64,000 nucleotides of DNA, taken from positions 1 to 64,000 of the forward strand of contig NZ_JAMOHV010000007.1 in the NCBI RefSeq assembly GCF_024448505.1. Direction: 5' to 3'. The notes beneath the pieces were generated by a model. The model made no database searches. It was given only the letters and a program-made list of their open reading frames with translations, and was not told the DNA's origin. This DNA is from Stutzerimonas degradans. Its GTDB lineage: Bacteria; Pseudomonadota; Gammaproteobacteria; Pseudomonadales; Pseudomonadaceae. Both the position numbers and the translations under genes were made by a program. Shown piece by piece: positions 1-10,108 of the stretch; within the stretch, counting starts at the first letter, position 1; each line of letters opens with the position of its first letter.

Positions 1-245
1 CTCACTTGTTCAACCCGCGCAACGTAGTACCGGAATCGAAGATGCCGTCCTACCCGTGGCTGGTCGAGAGCACCCTGGATGGCAAGCACACTGCCCGGAA
101 GATGGAAGCGCTGCGTACCCTCGGCGTGCCCTATACCGACGAAGACATCGCCGGTGCTCGGGATGCCGTCAAGGGCAAGACCGAAATGGACGCCTTGGTG
201 GCCTATCTGCAGGTCCTCGGCACTGCACTCACGAACAAACGGTAA
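1..245 (+). CDS. ccoO: cbb3-type cytochrome c oxidase subunit II (CcoO), C-terminal part
   Basis: This is the 3' end of the gene; the reading frame is open to the window edge and stops with TAA at 243-245. CcoO is the membrane-anchored mono-heme c subunit that passes electrons from CcoP or other c-type carriers to the CcoN catalytic subunit. The conserved segment [17 protein letters not shown], which carries the methionine expected to serve as distal heme ligand, is near the start of the visible part. The CXXCH motif lies outside the window. ccoQ begins 3 bases after the stop, so this is the tail of a ccoNOQP operon. Two such operons lie in tandem in many pseudomonads; the window does not show whether a second copy lies upstream. 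Confidence 0.93.
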   Translation, partial: HLFNPRNVVPESKMPSYPWLVESTLDGKHTARKMEALRTLGVPYTDEDIAGARDAVKGKTEMDALVAYLQVLGTALTNKR

Positions 246-248
246 CGC

Positions 249-437
249 ATGATGGATATCGGGACTCTTCGCGGCCTGGGCACTGTGCTGGTTTTCGTCG
301 CTTTCGTCGGCGTCGTGCTCTGGGCCTACAGCAGCAAACGCAAGAATAGCTTTGACGAAGCCGCCAACCTGCCCTTCGCAGACGACGAGACCGACGCCAA
401 GAAGCGTGATGAAGAAGCTTCCAGGAGTAATAAATAA
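249..437 (+). CDS. ccoQ: cbb3-type oxidase subunit CcoQ
   Basis: A 62-residue protein with one membrane helix near the N-terminus (about residues 5-25) and a charged cytoplasmic tail rich in Asp, Glu, Lys and Arg, as usual for CcoQ. The subunit is small and stabilises the CcoNOP core; it has no cofactor. It sits between ccoO and ccoP. Its TAA stop (435-437) directly abuts the ccoP ATG, which implies coupled translation. The presence of ccoQ matters because, in the P. stutzeri group, only one of two cbb3 operons is reported to carry it; that is recalled knowledge and not visible here. Confidence 0.9.
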   Translation: MMDIGTLRGLGTVLVFVAFVGVVLWAYSSKRKNSFDEAANLPFADDETDAKKRDEEASRSNK

Positions 438-1355
438 ATGACCTCGTTTTGGAGTGGGTACATCACCCTGCTGACCCTCGGCACCATCGCCGCTCTGGTC
501 TGGCTATTGCTGGCCACTCGCAAGGGACAACGCCACGACAGCACCGAAGAAACCGTCGGCCATTCCTATGACGGCATCGAGGAGTACGACAACCCGCTGC
601 CGCGCTGGTGGTTCATGCTGTTCGTCGCTACCGTCATCTTTGCCCTGGGCTATCTGGTTCTCTACCCGGGCCTGGGTAACTGGAAAGGCGTCCTGCCCGG
701 CTACGAGGGTGGCTGGACCCAGGTGAAGGAATGGCAGCGCGAGATGGACAAGGCCGGCGAGCAATACGGCCCGCTGTACGCCAAGTACGCCGCCATGCCG
801 GTTGAGGAAGTCGCCCGCGATCCGCAGGCACTGAAGATGGGTGGCCGTCTGTTTGCATCGAACTGCTCGGTCTGCCACGGCTCCGACGCCAAGGGCGCCT
901 ACGGCTTCCCGAACCTGACCGACAACGACTGGCTGTACGGTGGCGAGCCCGACACCATCAAGACCACCATCCTGCATGGCCGCCAGGCCGCCATGCCGGC
1001 CTGGAAGGACGTGATCGGTGAAGAAGGCATCCGCAACGTGGCTGGCTATGTACGCAGCCTGAGCGGCCGTGATACCCCAGAGGGTATCAGCGTGGACGTT
1101 GAGCAGGGTCAAAAGATCTTCGCGACCAATTGCGTAGTCTGTCATGGACCTGATGCCAAGGGCATCGCTGCGATGGGCGCACCGAACCTGACCGACAATG
1201 TCTGGCTGTACGGTTCCAGCTTCGCCCAGATTCAGCAAACCCTGCGCTATGGTCGTAACGGCCGCATGCCAGCCCAGGAAGCTATCCTTGGCAACGACAA
1301 GGTGCACCTGCTGGCCGCATACGTTTACAGCCTGTCCCAGCAGCCGGAGAACTGA
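438..1355 (+). CDS. ccoP: cbb3-type oxidase di-heme subunit III (CcoP)
   Basis: A 305-residue di-heme cytochrome c that receives electrons and feeds CcoO. The N-terminus has a membrane segment (about residues 7-26) and a second hydrophobic stretch near 57-75. Two CXXCH motifs follow: CSVCH at about 143-147 and CVVCH at about 232-236, each in its own cytochrome c domain with downstream Met ligands (AAMPAW and GRMPAQ). Length and two-helix topology match the family. The ribosome binding site AGGAG lies inside the end of ccoQ (423-427). It is the last structural gene of the oxidase operon; 138 bases separate it from ccoG. Confidence 0.96.
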   Translation: MTSFWSGYITLLTLGTIAALVWLLLATRKGQRHDSTEETVGHSYDGIEEYDNPLPRWWFMLFVATVIFALGYLVLYPGLGNWKGVLPGYEGGWTQVKEWQREMDKAGEQYGPLYAKYAAMPVEEVARDPQALKMGGRLFASNCSVCHGSDAKGAYGFPNLTDNDWLYGGEPDTIKTTILHGRQAAMPAWKDVIGEEGIRNVAGYVRSLSGRDTPEGISVDVEQGQKIFATNCVVCHGPDAKGIAAMGAPNLTDNVWLYGSSFAQIQQTLRYGRNGRMPAQEAILGNDKVHLLAAYVYSLSQQPEN

Positions 1356-1439
1356 TTCCGGCGGGGTCGGAAGCGACCACCTGTCGCACCTGACCCCGTA
1401 TCTCCGGGCGTACCATTCGCAGCTGAACAGAAAAATGAT

Positions 1440-1463
1440 CCCGATCGGCATGCATCGGTCGGG
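1440..1463 (+). other. imperfect hairpin between ccoP and ccoG
   Basis: A 24-base inverted repeat with a 9-bp stem (two G-U pairs) and the loop CATGCA lies shortly before ccoG. No T-run follows, so it is not a typical intrinsic terminator. It may be an attenuator or an mRNA processing or stability element between the oxidase operon and the assembly genes, or may be chance. Confidence 0.3.
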
Positions 1464-1493
1464 ACACCCACCTTCCGCCGTGGTATGCACTTG

Positions 1494-2906
1494 ATGACTG
1501 AGCAGATCCCCGTTCGCGATGTAACTCCTCCGGCCAAGGTCGCAGCCTCCAATGACCTTTACGCCGCCCGTGAAAAAATCTACACCCGCGCCTTCAGTGG
1601 CCTGTTTCGCAACCTGCGACGCGTAGGCGGCGCAGCGCTGTTCATCCTGTTCTTCGGCACGGTATGGCTCAACTGGGATGGCCGCCAGGCCGTCTGGTGG
1701 GATTTGCCGGAGCGCAAGTTCCACATATTCGGGGCAACCTTCTGGCCCCAGGACTTCATGCTGCTGTCGTGGCTGCTGATCATCTGCGCCTTCGGCCTGT
1801 TCTTCATCACCGTTTTCGCGGGACGCGTCTGGTGCGGCTATACCTGCCCGCAGAGCGTGTTCACCTGGGTATTCATGTGGGCCGAGAAGATCACCGAGGG
1901 TGATCGCAACCAGCGCATGAAGCTGGACAAGGCGCCGATGAGCGCCAACAAGCTCCTGCGCAAGTTCGCCAAGCATGCGATCTGGATTGCCGTCGGCATT
2001 CTCGTCGCCATCACTTTCGTCGGCTACTTCACGCCGATTCGTCAGCTCGTTCCCGACCTGGTCACCCTCCAGGTCAATGGCTGGACGGCCTTCTGGATCG
2101 GCTTCTTCACGCTCGCCACGTACGGCAGCGCCGGCTTCCTGCGCGAGCAGGTGTGCATCTATATGTGTCCTTACGCGCGCTTCCAGAGCGTGATGTTCGA
2201 CAAGGACACCCTCATCGTTTCCTACGACCCGCGTCGCGGCGAGAAGCGCGGCCCGCGCAAGAAGGAAGCGGACTACAAGGCCATGGGACTGGGCGACTGC
2301 ATCGACTGCACCATGTGCGTGCAGGTCTGCCCGACCGGTATCGACATCCGCGATGGTCTGCAGATCGAATGCATCGGCTGCGCGGCGTGCATCGACGCTT
2401 GCGACGCAATCATGGACAAGATGAACTACCCACGCGGGCTCATCAGCTACACCACCGAGCACAATCTTTCCGGCCAGCAGACCCATCTGCTGCGTCCGCG
2501 CCTGATCGGCTACGCCGTGGCGCTGAGCGTGATGATCGGACTGTTCGCCTACGCGGTGTACGACCGTCCGCTGGTCAAGCTGGACGTCCTCAAGGACCGC
2601 GTTCTGTATCGCGAGAACGAGCAAGGTCGGATCGAGAACGTCTACACCCTCAAAGTGATGAACAAGGCCCAGCACGCGCAGAGCTTCGTCATCACGACGT
2701 CCGGGTTGGACGGGCTGGCCTACGAAGGCCGCAGCGAAGTTCGCGCGCAGGCTGGCGAGCTGGTCACCATTCCGGTCGAGCTGTCCATGGCGCCGGAGAA
2801 GCTGCCATCCAGCACCAACGAGATCGTCTTCCACATCAAATCGATGGATGACGAGTCGATCAGCGATGAGGCTGACAGCCGCTTCATCGGCCCAAGCATC
2901 CGTTAA
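1494..2906 (+). CDS. ccoG: cytochrome c oxidase accessory protein CcoG
   Basis: A membrane ferredoxin-like protein that is required for cbb3 oxidase maturation; in the family it acts as a cupric reductase that supplies Cu(I) to the assembly route. Several membrane helices lie in the N-terminal half (for example around residues 40-60 and 90-110). A ferredoxin region follows with the cysteine clusters CIDCTMCVQVCPTG and CIGCAACIDACD, matching two 4Fe-4S sites. A C-terminal Ig-like periplasmic part follows the last helix. Two in-frame ATGs exist, at 1485 and 1494. I chose 1494 because the product then begins MTEQIPV, the usual family N-terminus; neither has a clear ribosome binding site. Confidence 0.92.
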   Translation: MTEQIPVRDVTPPAKVAASNDLYAAREKIYTRAFSGLFRNLRRVGGAALFILFFGTVWLNWDGRQAVWWDLPERKFHIFGATFWPQDFMLLSWLLIICAFGLFFITVFAGRVWCGYTCPQSVFTWVFMWAEKITEGDRNQRMKLDKAPMSANKLLRKFAKHAIWIAVGILVAITFVGYFTPIRQLVPDLVTLQVNGWTAFWIGFFTLATYGSAGFLREQVCIYMCPYARFQSVMFDKDTLIVSYDPRRGEKRGPRKKEADYKAMGLGDCIDCTMCVQVCPTGIDIRDGLQIECIGCAACIDACDAIMDKMNYPRGLISYTTEHNLSGQQTHLLRPRLIGYAVALSVMIGLFAYAVYDRPLVKLDVLKDRVLYRENEQGRIENVYTLKVMNKAQHAQSFVITTSGLDGLAYEGRSEVRAQAGELVTIPVELSMAPEKLPSSTNEIVFHIKSMDDESISDEADSRFIGPSIR

Positions 2907-2918
2907 ACAAGGTTCTGC

Positions 2919-3419
2919 ATGCGCTCCAATAACGAACAGACGCGTTGGTATACCCAGTTCTGGGCCTGGTTCGTCATCGGCATCCTGCTGATCTCGGTGA
3001 TACTCGGGGTGTCGATGTTGACCATCGCGATCCGCAACGCCGACAGCCTGGTCGCCGACAACTATTACGATGCCGGCAAAGGCATCAACCAGTCGCTGGA
3101 GCGCGAGAAACTCGCCGAAAACCTGGGGATGCGCGCGCAGCTGGTGCTGAATGAGCAGCGCGGACTGGCCGAGATCCAGCTCAGCGGTGCCAGCAAGCCC
3201 CAGCAGCTGGTGCTGAACCTGCTTTCGCCGACGCAGCCGGAGCGGGATCGCCGTATCGTCCTGCAACCGCAGGGCGATGGTTTCTATCAGGGTCAGATGC
3301 AGGAATCGGTCAGTGGCCGGCGCTTCATCGAACTGCTCGGCCGGGAGGGCGAGCAGGACTGGCGCCTTTACGGAGAGCGGACCATCGAACCCGGCCAATC
3401 GCTGGAACTGATTCCTTGA
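2919..3419 (+). CDS. ccoH: FixH/CcoH family cbb3 oxidase assembly protein
   Basis: A 166-residue protein with one N-terminal membrane helix (about residues 13-36) preceded by a short cytoplasmic end, then a periplasmic domain. The segment [14 protein letters not shown] just after the helix is the typical FixH/CcoH signature. CcoH binds the oxidase during assembly, and in the ccoGHIS set it works with CcoI on copper insertion. It starts 12 bases after ccoG and ends 7 bases before ccoI, so the cluster is one transcription unit. AAGG at 2909-2912 precedes the ATG. Confidence 0.92.
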   Translation: MRSNNEQTRWYTQFWAWFVIGILLISVILGVSMLTIAIRNADSLVADNYYDAGKGINQSLEREKLAENLGMRAQLVLNEQRGLAEIQLSGASKPQQLVLNLLSPTQPERDRRIVLQPQGDGFYQGQMQESVSGRRFIELLGREGEQDWRLYGERTIEPGQSLELIP

Positions 3420-3426
3420 GCCTCTG

Positions 3427-5826
3427 ATGGCCCAGCCTACCCCCTGCTACCACTGCGGCCTGCCGGTTCCGACCGGCAGCCACTACCAGACGCTCGTGCT
3501 CGGTCAGATCCGACCGATGTGTTGCCCAGGCTGCCAGGCCGTGGCGGAAACCATCGTCAAGAGCGGTCTGGAGAGCTACTACCAGCACCGCAGCGACGCT
3601 GCGATCAATCCGCAAGCCCTACCCGAAGCGCTCAGCGACGAACTGGCGCTCTACGATCGTCAGGACGTGCAGCAGCCGTTCGTCAAGCATGACGGCGAGC
3701 TGGCCAGCACCTCCCTACTGATCGAAGGCATCAGCTGCGCCGCCTGCGGCTGGCTGATCGAACGGCATCTCAAAGGGGTCGATGGCGTAGCCGAGGCCAG
3801 CCTCAATCTTTCCAATCATCGCCTGCAAGTACGCTGGAGCGACGCCCGCCTGCCACTCAGCGAGCTGCTGGCAGAGCTACGTCGCATCGGTTACGCCGCG
3901 CACCCTTATCACCCCGATCAGGCCGCCGAACACCTGGCCAGGGAGAATCGTCGGGCCATGCGTCAGCTCGGCGTTGCCGGGCTGCTGTGGATGCAGGTGA
4001 TGATGGCGACGATGGCCACCTGGCCGGAATTCAATCTCGATCTTTCCGCCGGCATGGACAGCATCCTGCGCTGGACTGCGCTGCTACTCACGACGCCCAT
4101 CGTTTTCTACTGCTGCACCGATTTTTTCAAAGGTGCGCTACGCGATCTGCGCACTCGTCACCTGACCATGGACGTCTCGGTCTCGCTGGCCATCGGCGGT
4201 GCGTACATCGCCGGCATATGGTCGACACTCACCGGCCAAGGCGAACTGTATTTCGATGCGGTCGGGATGTTCGCTCTGTTCCTGCTCGCCGGCCGCTATC
4301 TGGAACGACGCGCCCGCGAGCGGACCGCCGCGGCCACTGCGCAGCTGGTCAATCTGCTGCCCGCCTCCTGCCTGAAGCTGGACGAAGCCGGACACAGCAG
4401 CCGAATCCTGCTCAGCGAACTGCAGGTCGGTGATCGGGTGCTGGTGCAACCTGGCGCGCTGATTCCGGCTGATGGTGTTATTGCCAGCGGTCAGTCGAGC
4501 GTTGACGAATCGGTGCTGACCGGCGAGTACCTGCCGCTGGCGCGCGGCGTCGGCGATAGCGTGACCGCCGGCACACTGAATGTCGAAGGTCCGCTGACCG
4601 TTGCAGTCCAGGCATTGGGCGACGACACCCGCCTTTCGGCAATCGTTCGCCTGCTCGAACGCGCCCAGGCAGACAAGCCGAGACTGGCAGAACTCGCCGA
4701 CCGTGTAGCGCAATGGTTCCTTCTGATCGTATTGGTAGTCGCCACGGTGGTGGGGCTGGTCTGGTGGCAGATCGATTCGGCGCGGGCGTTCTGGATCGTG
4801 CTCGCGCTGCTCGTTGCCACCTGCCCCTGTGCCCTGTCACTGGCGACGCCGACCGCGCTGACCACCGCGACGGGCACGCTGCACAAACTCGGGCTGCTGT
4901 TGACCCGGGGGCATGTGCTGGAAGGACTCAACCAGATCGACACGGTAATTTTCGACAAGACCGGCACCCTTACCGAAGGCCGCCTGACGCTCACAGCCGT
5001 GCACAGCCTCGGCGCGCTGGATGGCGATGCGTGTCTGGCGCTGGCTGCAGCGTTGGAAAACCGCTCGGAGCATCCGATTGCACGAGCCTTCGGACGCGCG
5101 CCGCAGCCGGCAGACACGGTGGACAGCGTGCCCGGTTTGGGCCTGCAAGGTAGCGTGGGCGGCCGTAACCTGCGCATCGGCCAGCCGGCCTTCGTCGCGG
5201 CGGGTTACGGCGCCGCGGCACCGGTGATTCCCGGGGATCAGGGCCAATGGCTGCTGCTCGGAGACGAACAGGGACCGCTTGCCTGGTTGGTACTGGACGA
5301 TCGCCTGCGCGAGGACGCTCCCGCCCTGCTTGCTGCCTGCCGGCGCAAGGGCTGGAAGACCGTGCTGCTCTCCGGCGACAGCTCGCCGATGGTTGGACAG
5401 ATCGCCGAGCAGCTGGGCATCGATCAGGCTGAAGGCGGCCTGACACCAGCGGCCAAGCTGGCGCGTCTGCAGGAAATCCAGGGGCAAGGGCGTCGCGTGC
5501 TGATGCTGGGCGATGGCGTCAACGATGTGCCCATTCTGGCAGCCGCCGATATCAGCGTGGCGATGGGTTCGGCAACCGATCTTGCAAAAACCAGCGCCGA
5601 TGCGGTTCTGCTGTCCAACCGTTTGCAGAGCCTGGTGCAGGCCTTCGACATCGCCCGCCGCAGCCGCAGGATCATCGTCGAGAATCTTGCATGGGCCAGT
5701 CTCTACAACGGCCTTATCCTGCCGTTCGCCGCGATTGGCTGGGTTACCCCGCTGTGGGCCGCGCTGGGCATGTCCGCCAGCTCGCTGCTGGTGGTCCTGA
5801 ACGCCCTGCGCCTGACGCGTCATTAG
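3427..5826 (+). CDS. ccoI: copper-translocating P-type ATPase CcoI
   Basis: A 799-residue P1B-type ATPase of the CcoI/FixI/CopA2 group, which exports copper toward the periplasm for the CuB centre of cbb3 oxidase. In order: an N-terminal cysteine-rich zone (CYHC at 7-10 and CCPGC), a heavy-metal-associated domain with GISCAAC (Cys 104 and 107), membrane helices, the actuator loop with TGE, the CPC ion-binding motif (466-468), the phosphorylation motif DKTGTLT (Asp 510), and GDGVND in the hinge. All catalytic motifs are intact. The extra N-terminal CCPGC region is characteristic of the oxidase-assembly subgroup and separates it from detoxifying CopA. Confidence 0.95.
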   Translation: MAQPTPCYHCGLPVPTGSHYQTLVLGQIRPMCCPGCQAVAETIVKSGLESYYQHRSDAAINPQALPEALSDELALYDRQDVQQPFVKHDGELASTSLLIEGISCAACGWLIERHLKGVDGVAEASLNLSNHRLQVRWSDARLPLSELLAELRRIGYAAHPYHPDQAAEHLARENRRAMRQLGVAGLLWMQVMMATMATWPEFNLDLSAGMDSILRWTALLLTTPIVFYCCTDFFKGALRDLRTRHLTMDVSVSLAIGGAYIAGIWSTLTGQGELYFDAVGMFALFLLAGRYLERRARERTAAATAQLVNLLPASCLKLDEAGHSSRILLSELQVGDRVLVQPGALIPADGVIASGQSSVDESVLTGEYLPLARGVGDSVTAGTLNVEGPLTVAVQALGDDTRLSAIVRLLERAQADKPRLAELADRVAQWFLLIVLVVATVVGLVWWQIDSARAFWIVLALLVATCPCALSLATPTALTTATGTLHKLGLLLTRGHVLEGLNQIDTVIFDKTGTLTEGRLTLTAVHSLGALDGDACLALAAALENRSEHPIARAFGRAPQPADTVDSVPGLGLQGSVGGRNLRIGQPAFVAAGYGAAAPVIPGDQGQWLLLGDEQGPLAWLVLDDRLREDAPALLAACRRKGWKTVLLSGDSSPMVGQIAEQLGIDQAEGGLTPAAKLARLQEIQGQGRRVLMLGDGVNDVPILAAADISVAMGSATDLAKTSADAVLLSNRLQSLVQAFDIARRSRRIIVENLAWASLYNGLILPFAAIGWVTPLWAALGMSASSLLVVLNALRLTRH

Positions 5827-5888
5827 GACTGGACCTTCCGCGCCCGGCTCCGCGACACTGAATGTTCCCTCGTAACCGGAGATTCGCT

Positions 5889-6101
5889 ATGGCTGCTCTA
5901 TACATTCTGATTCCGGTTGCCGTTGTCCTGGTCGCTGTGGCGATCTGGATCTTCTTCTGGGCCGTGGATAGCGGCCAGTACGACGATCTCGACGGCCCGG
6001 CGCACAGCATCCTCTTCGATGATGACGAAGCCCCGCAGACGTCCTCGGAGCAACAGCCGCGCCCTCCGCAGGCTGGTGAAGAGAAAGCCGATCGTGACTG
6101 A
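5889..6101 (+). CDS. ccoS: cbb3-type oxidase assembly protein CcoS
   Basis: A 70-residue protein with one N-terminal membrane helix (about 3-27) followed by the family signature WAVDSGQYDDLDGPAHSIL and an acidic tail. CcoS is needed for insertion of heme and copper cofactors into CcoN. I chose ATG 5889 (MAALYIL) over an in-frame ATG at 5862 because CGGAG sits 7 bases upstream and the shorter form matches the usual length. The last 8 bases overlap the GTG start of the next gene. Confidence 0.9.
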   Translation: MAALYILIPVAVVLVAVAIWIFFWAVDSGQYDDLDGPAHSILFDDDEAPQTSSEQQPRPPQAGEEKADRD

Positions 6102-6804
6102 GCTGGCGCCGCTGTTGCTTTCGGCGTTGGTGCTCGGGCTGCTCGGCGGCGGGCACTGCCTGGGCATGTGCGGCGGATTGATGGGCGCGCTGACGCTGGC
6201 GATTCCGCCCGAGCAGCGTGGCAAACGGTTGCGCCTGCTGCTGGCCTACAACGTCGGCCGTATCCTGAGCTATGCCCTGGCGGGGCTGCTCATCGGTTTT
6301 GCTGGCTGGGCAGTGGCCAATAGCCCCGCAGCACTGGCGTTGCGCGTCATTGCGGCGCTGCTGCTGATCGGCATGGGACTCTACCTGGCTGGCTGGTGGA
6401 GCGGCCTGACGCGGGTAGAAGCGCTGGGACGCGGCCTCTGGCGTCACATCCAGCCCTATGCCAGCCGCCTGATGCCGGTCACCAGCCTTCCGCGCGCACT
6501 GCTGCTCGGCGCGCTGTGGGGTTGGCTGCCTTGTGGTCTGGTCTACAGCACGTTGCTCTGGTCAGCCAGCCAAGGCGATGCACTCGACAGCGCACTGTTG
6601 ATGCTGGCGTTTGGGTTGGGCACCTGGCCCGTGCTGCTGGCCACCGGGCTGGCGGCCGAACGGCTGACGACATTGCTGCGCAAGCGCGGCATCCGCGTCA
6701 TCGGCGGTGTGATGGTCATCCTGTTCGGCCTCTGGACCATGCCCGGCCCGCATCAGCAGTGGCTCATGGGGCACGGTGGCGTCTCGGCGCATTCGGCGCA
6801 CTGA
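6094..6804 (+). CDS. SafE/TauE-like (UreH-domain) membrane protein
   Basis: About 236 residues of mostly hydrophobic sequence with six or so membrane helices. It begins with GTG inside ccoS. The N-terminal GGGHCLGMCGGLMGAL motif is typical of the cytochrome biogenesis/sulfite exporter-like (UreH) family placed directly after ccoS in many genomes. The conserved Cys and His of HCLGMC suggest metal or thiol binding, and the position suggests a role in copper or heme supply to the oxidase; both are inferences. A longer frame opens at 5917 but overlaps all of ccoS, so I rejected that start. Confidence 0.85.
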   Translation: MTELAPLLLSALVLGLLGGGHCLGMCGGLMGALTLAIPPEQRGKRLRLLLAYNVGRILSYALAGLLIGFAGWAVANSPAALALRVIAALLLIGMGLYLAGWWSGLTRVEALGRGLWRHIQPYASRLMPVTSLPRALLLGALWGWLPCGLVYSTLLWSASQGDALDSALLMLAFGLGTWPVLLATGLAAERLTTLLRKRGIRVIGGVMVILFGLWTMPGPHQQWLMGHGGVSAHSAH

Positions 6805-6840
6805 CAGCGACACACAGCGGGCGCGTTCGCCGCCTGCTCA

Positions 6841-7668
6841 TCACGGCTCCTTTGGCATCTGCCGCTTGTGCGCCGTCTTGTCGTAGGTCTCGACGATGAT
6901 ACGCGCGGCCTCTGCCGATACCGGCTGCCCGAGCAGGAAGGCATCGATGTCACGATAGGCCACTCCGTGCGCCTCCTCGTCCGGCCGACCCGGCATCAGC
7001 TCTTCCAGATCCGCAGTCGGCACCTTGTGCACCAGCTGCGCGGGGGCACCAAGGGCTGCGGCCAGCTGGCGCACCTGTCCTTTCACCAGGCCGGCAAGCG
7101 GTGTGAGATCGCACGCCCCATCACCGAACTTGGTGTAGAACCCCATTACCGCCTCGGCCGCATGGTCGGTGCCGATCACCAAGCCCTGTCGGGCATTGGC
7201 GATGGTGTATTGCGCCACCATGCGCATCCGCGCCTTGGTGTTGCCCAGCACGAAGTCGCGCTTGCCAGCCGGCAGCGGTGCCAGCGCCTCGGTAGCCTCT
7301 GCGAGCCCGAGTACCGCGGCGGCTATGTTCACCGTGTGGCACTCATCGGGTTGGATGGTCTCGATCGCCAGCTGTGCTTCATGCTCGTCATGCTGAGTCT
7401 GGTACGGCAGGCGCACCGCGATGAAACGGTAGTCATCGCCCTCGCCAGCCGCGCGCATTCCTTCCACCGCACGCTGTGCGAGCAGGCCCGCGGTCGTCGA
7501 ATCGACACCACCACTGATGCCAAGCACCAGCGTCTTCATTCCCGACTCACGCAGACAGTTCTGGATGAATCGGACCCTGCGATCGATCTGCGCCTGGATC
7601 GCGGCGTCCCCGTCAAAGGGCGGCTGGACTCCGAGCGCGGCGGCGATTTCGGCTTGGCGACTGTGCAT
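6841..7668 (-). CDS. nadE: ammonia-dependent NAD+ synthetase
   Basis: Catalyses the last step of NAD+ synthesis: nicotinic acid adenine dinucleotide plus ATP and ammonia give NAD+. The 275-residue product has the N-type ATP pyrophosphatase loop SGGVDS at 52-57, the [11 protein letters not shown] region and [19 protein letters not shown] of the synthetase core. No glutaminase domain is present, so free ammonia is the nitrogen source. The ORF extends upstream to 7878, but ATG 7668 has a strong AGGAGA 6 bases before it and gives the family length. It converges with the SafE-like gene (36-base gap) and diverges from hemN. Confidence 0.95.
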   Translation of the reverse strand: MHSRQAEIAAALGVQPPFDGDAAIQAQIDRRVRFIQNCLRESGMKTLVLGISGGVDSTTAGLLAQRAVEGMRAAGEGDDYRFIAVRLPYQTQHDEHEAQLAIETIQPDECHTVNIAAAVLGLAEATEALAPLPAGKRDFVLGNTKARMRMVAQYTIANARQGLVIGTDHAAEAVMGFYTKFGDGACDLTPLAGLVKGQVRQLAAALGAPAQLVHKVPTADLEELMPGRPDEEAHGVAYRDIDAFLLGQPVSAEAARIIVETYDKTAHKRQMPKEP

Positions 7669-7791
7669 GTTTTCTCCTGGCCTGAGGCGCAAATGAACAT
7701 GGAGGGTTGGGTACTCATCCGACCACGATCGGCCGAGATTTCTCTGGTTCGAACCGCTGATCTGGATGGCGCCGCTAGCGTCAGGGCTAGT

Positions 7792-7805
7792 TTGATACAG
7801 GTCAA
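7792..7805 (+). promoter_or_regulatory. Anr/FNR box upstream of hemN
   Basis: TTGAT-ACAG-GTCAA matches the FNR/Anr consensus TTGAT-N4-ATCAA with one mismatch in the second half-site. Its centre (7798.5) is exactly 41.5 bp upstream of the start site (about 7840) implied by the -10 element TAGAAT at 7828-7833. This is the class II activator geometry, and anr itself lies just downstream. Confidence 0.85.
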
Positions 7806-7827
7806 GTCGATTGACAGGCGCCCCCCC

Positions 7828-7833
7828 TAGAAT
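7828..7833 (+). promoter_or_regulatory. candidate -10 element of the hemN promoter
   Basis: TAGAAT, five of six matches to TATAAT, lies 22 bases after the Anr box and 31 bases before the hemN ATG. No -35 hexamer at normal spacing is seen, as expected for a class II FNR-type promoter where the activator replaces it. Confidence 0.65.
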
Positions 7834-7864
7834 CCGGCCACCGCTGCCAGAACCGGGAAGCCAT

Positions 7865-9247
7865 ATGCTCAATTCCATTCGTTGGGATGCCGACCTGATC
7901 CGTCGCTACGATCAGGCAGGGCCGCGCTATACCTCCTATCCGACGGCAGTACAGTTCAACGGTGGCATCGGTTCGTTCGAATTGCTGCATGCGCTGCGCA
8001 GCAGCCGCCACGCCTCCCGCCCGCTCTCGCTCTACGTCCATCTGCCGTTCTGCGCCAACACTTGCTACTACTGCCGCTGCAACAAGGTCATCACCAAGGA
8101 CCATGGCCGCGTGCTGCCCTATCTGGAGCGACTCGAGAAAGAAATCGAGCTGGTAGCACGCCACCTCGGGCCGGACCAAGTGGTGGAGCAACTGCACTTC
8201 GGCGGCGGAACACCGACATTTCTCAGTCATGACGAACTGCGTCGCCTGATGGCTCACCTGCGCAAGCACTTCAATCTGCAGGATGACGATCATGGCGACT
8301 TCAGCATCGAAATCGATCCGCGTGAGGCCGACTGGTCCACGATGGGACTGCTGCGCGAACTGGGCTTCAACCGGATCAGCGTCGGCGTCCAGGATCTGGA
8401 CCCGGAGGTCCAGCGTGCCGTCAACCGCATGCAGACGCTGGAGCAGACCAGTACGCTCATCGAAGCTGCACGCACTTTGCAATTTCACTCGGTGAACATC
8501 GATCTCATCTACGGCCTGCCGCTGCAGACGCCCGAGCGCTTCGCCAAAACGGTGGCGACTGTCATTGCGCTACAACCGGATCGGTTGTCGTTGTTCAACT
8601 ATGCCCATCTGCCGGAACGCTTCATGCCGCAGCGACGTATCAATGCTGCTGATCTTCCCAGCCACGCTGACAAGCTCGCCATGCTCCAGCGCAGCATCGA
8701 GCAGCTGACGGATGCAGGCTATCGCTACATCGGCATGGATCACTTTGCGCTACCCGACGACGACCTGGCGATGGCTCAGGAGGACGGCACACTGCAGCGC
8801 AACTTCCAGGGCTATACCACCCACGGGCATTGCGACCTCATCGGTCTGGGCGTCTCGGCGATCAGCCAGGTCGGTGATCTCTACAGCCAGAACAGCAGCG
8901 ACATCACCGTCTACCAGCACACGCTCGACCAAGACCAGCTGCCTACCACACGCGGCCTGCGTTGCAGCGAGGACGACCGCATCCGGCGGATGGTGATTCA
9001 GAAACTCATCTGTGATTACGAACTGAGCTTTGCCAGCATCGAGCAGACCTTCTCGATCGATTTCAAAAGCTACTTCCGTGCCGTCTGGCCACAACTCGAG
9101 CAGATGGCCGCTGACGGTCTGGTCGAGCTGAGTGAACATCATCTGATCGTCCAGCCCGCTGGACGGCTGCTGGTCCGGGCAATTTGCATGTTGTTCGATC
9201 ACTATCTCACCGATACTGCGGACCAGCGTTATTCGCGCATCATCTAG
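7865..9247 (+). CDS. hemN: oxygen-independent coproporphyrinogen III oxidase
   Basis: A radical-SAM enzyme that decarboxylates coproporphyrinogen III to protoporphyrinogen IX without oxygen, in the cytoplasm. The 460-residue product has the iron-sulfur motif CANTCYYC (Cys 63, 67, 70), followed by the glycine-rich FGGGTPTFL segment and the HemN N-terminal signature [11 protein letters not shown] chose ATG 7865 because the product then begins like known HemN; the upstream extension (from 7811) runs through the promoter. It is the first gene of the hemN-anr-apt stretch and carries its own Anr-type promoter, so heme for cbb3 oxidase can be made at low oxygen. Confidence 0.96.
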   Translation: MLNSIRWDADLIRRYDQAGPRYTSYPTAVQFNGGIGSFELLHALRSSRHASRPLSLYVHLPFCANTCYYCRCNKVITKDHGRVLPYLERLEKEIELVARHLGPDQVVEQLHFGGGTPTFLSHDELRRLMAHLRKHFNLQDDDHGDFSIEIDPREADWSTMGLLRELGFNRISVGVQDLDPEVQRAVNRMQTLEQTSTLIEAARTLQFHSVNIDLIYGLPLQTPERFAKTVATVIALQPDRLSLFNYAHLPERFMPQRRINAADLPSHADKLAMLQRSIEQLTDAGYRYIGMDHFALPDDDLAMAQEDGTLQRNFQGYTTHGHCDLIGLGVSAISQVGDLYSQNSSDITVYQHTLDQDQLPTTRGLRCSEDDRIRRMVIQKLICDYELSFASIEQTFSIDFKSYFRAVWPQLEQMAADGLVELSEHHLIVQPAGRLLVRAICMLFDHYLTDTADQRYSRII

Positions 9248-9353
9248 ATAAACGAAAAAGTTCCATCTTGTCGCATGCAACCTCGGGCCGATTGGATATT
9301 GCCGCCCGCTGGGGTAACCTTGCCCGCTATACACAGGCTCTCTGGAAACCCCC

Positions 9354-10091
9354 ATGCCCGAGTCGATCAAGATCCGCGCGCAGCGCCAAGCCCATTGCAA
9401 GGATTGCAGCCTTTCCGGCCTCTGTTTGCCGCTTTCCTTGAATATGCAGGACATGGACGCGCTCGATGACATCGTCAAGCGCGGACGACCGCTGAAAAAA
9501 GGTGAAACCCTGTTTCGTCAGGGCGACGCCTTCAGTTCGGTATTCGCGGTGCGTTCCGGCGCACTGCGCACGTTCAGCGTCACCGATGGTGGCGAGGAGC
9601 AGATCACCGGCTTCCATCTGCCGAGCGAAATGGTCGGGCTGTCCGGCATGGATACCGAGAGCTACCCGGTCTCCGCACAGGCGCTGGAAACGACGTCGGT
9701 GTGCGAGATCCCCTTCGAGCGCCTCGACGAATTGAGCGTGCTGCTGCCGCAGCTGCGCCGCCAGCTCATGCGCATCATGAGCCGCGAAATTCGCGACGAT
9801 CAGCAAATGATGCTGCTGCTGTCGAAGAAAACCGCCGACGAACGCATCGCGACGTTCCTGATCAACCTGTCGGCACGCTTCAGCGCCCGCGGCTTTTCGG
9901 CCAATCAATTCCGCCTGCCAATGTCGCGCAACGAAATCGGCAACTACCTGGGGCTGGCGGTCGAGACAGTCTCGCGCGTTTTCACCCGGTTCCAGCAGAA
10001 CGGTCTGCTCGAGGCCGAAGGCAAGGAAGTTCGCATTCTTGACTCCATCGGTCTGTGCGCCCTGGCTGGCGGCAGCATGGACGCTCAGTAG
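9354..10091 (+). CDS. anr: Crp/Fnr family oxygen-sensing regulator Anr (FnrA)
   Basis: A 245-residue global activator of anaerobic and microaerobic genes; it binds DNA as a dimer when its 4Fe-4S cluster is intact. Cys 15, 18 and 24 in the N-terminus have FNR spacing, and Cys 117 in the sensor domain supplies the fourth ligand. The recognition helix contains VETVSR, with the Glu, Ser and Arg that read TTGAT half-sites. It lies 106 bases after hemN with no clear terminator between. The same gene is called fnrA in P. stutzeri. No Anr box was seen directly upstream, so autoregulation is not evident. Confidence 0.95.
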   Translation: MPESIKIRAQRQAHCKDCSLSGLCLPLSLNMQDMDALDDIVKRGRPLKKGETLFRQGDAFSSVFAVRSGALRTFSVTDGGEEQITGFHLPSEMVGLSGMDTESYPVSAQALETTSVCEIPFERLDELSVLLPQLRRQLMRIMSREIRDDQQMMLLLSKKTADERIATFLINLSARFSARGFSANQFRLPMSRNEIGNYLGLAVETVSRVFTRFQQNGLLEAEGKEVRILDSIGLCALAGGSMDAQ

Positions 10092-10108
10092 ACCGACAGG
10101 GTGCGCGC

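Noticed and set aside
504..3398. A 964-residue open frame on the minus strand across ccoP, ccoG and ccoH
   Set aside because: It is antisense to three intact cytochrome oxidase genes, has no ribosome site or family match, and is explained by GC-rich codon third positions leaving the reverse frame free of stops.
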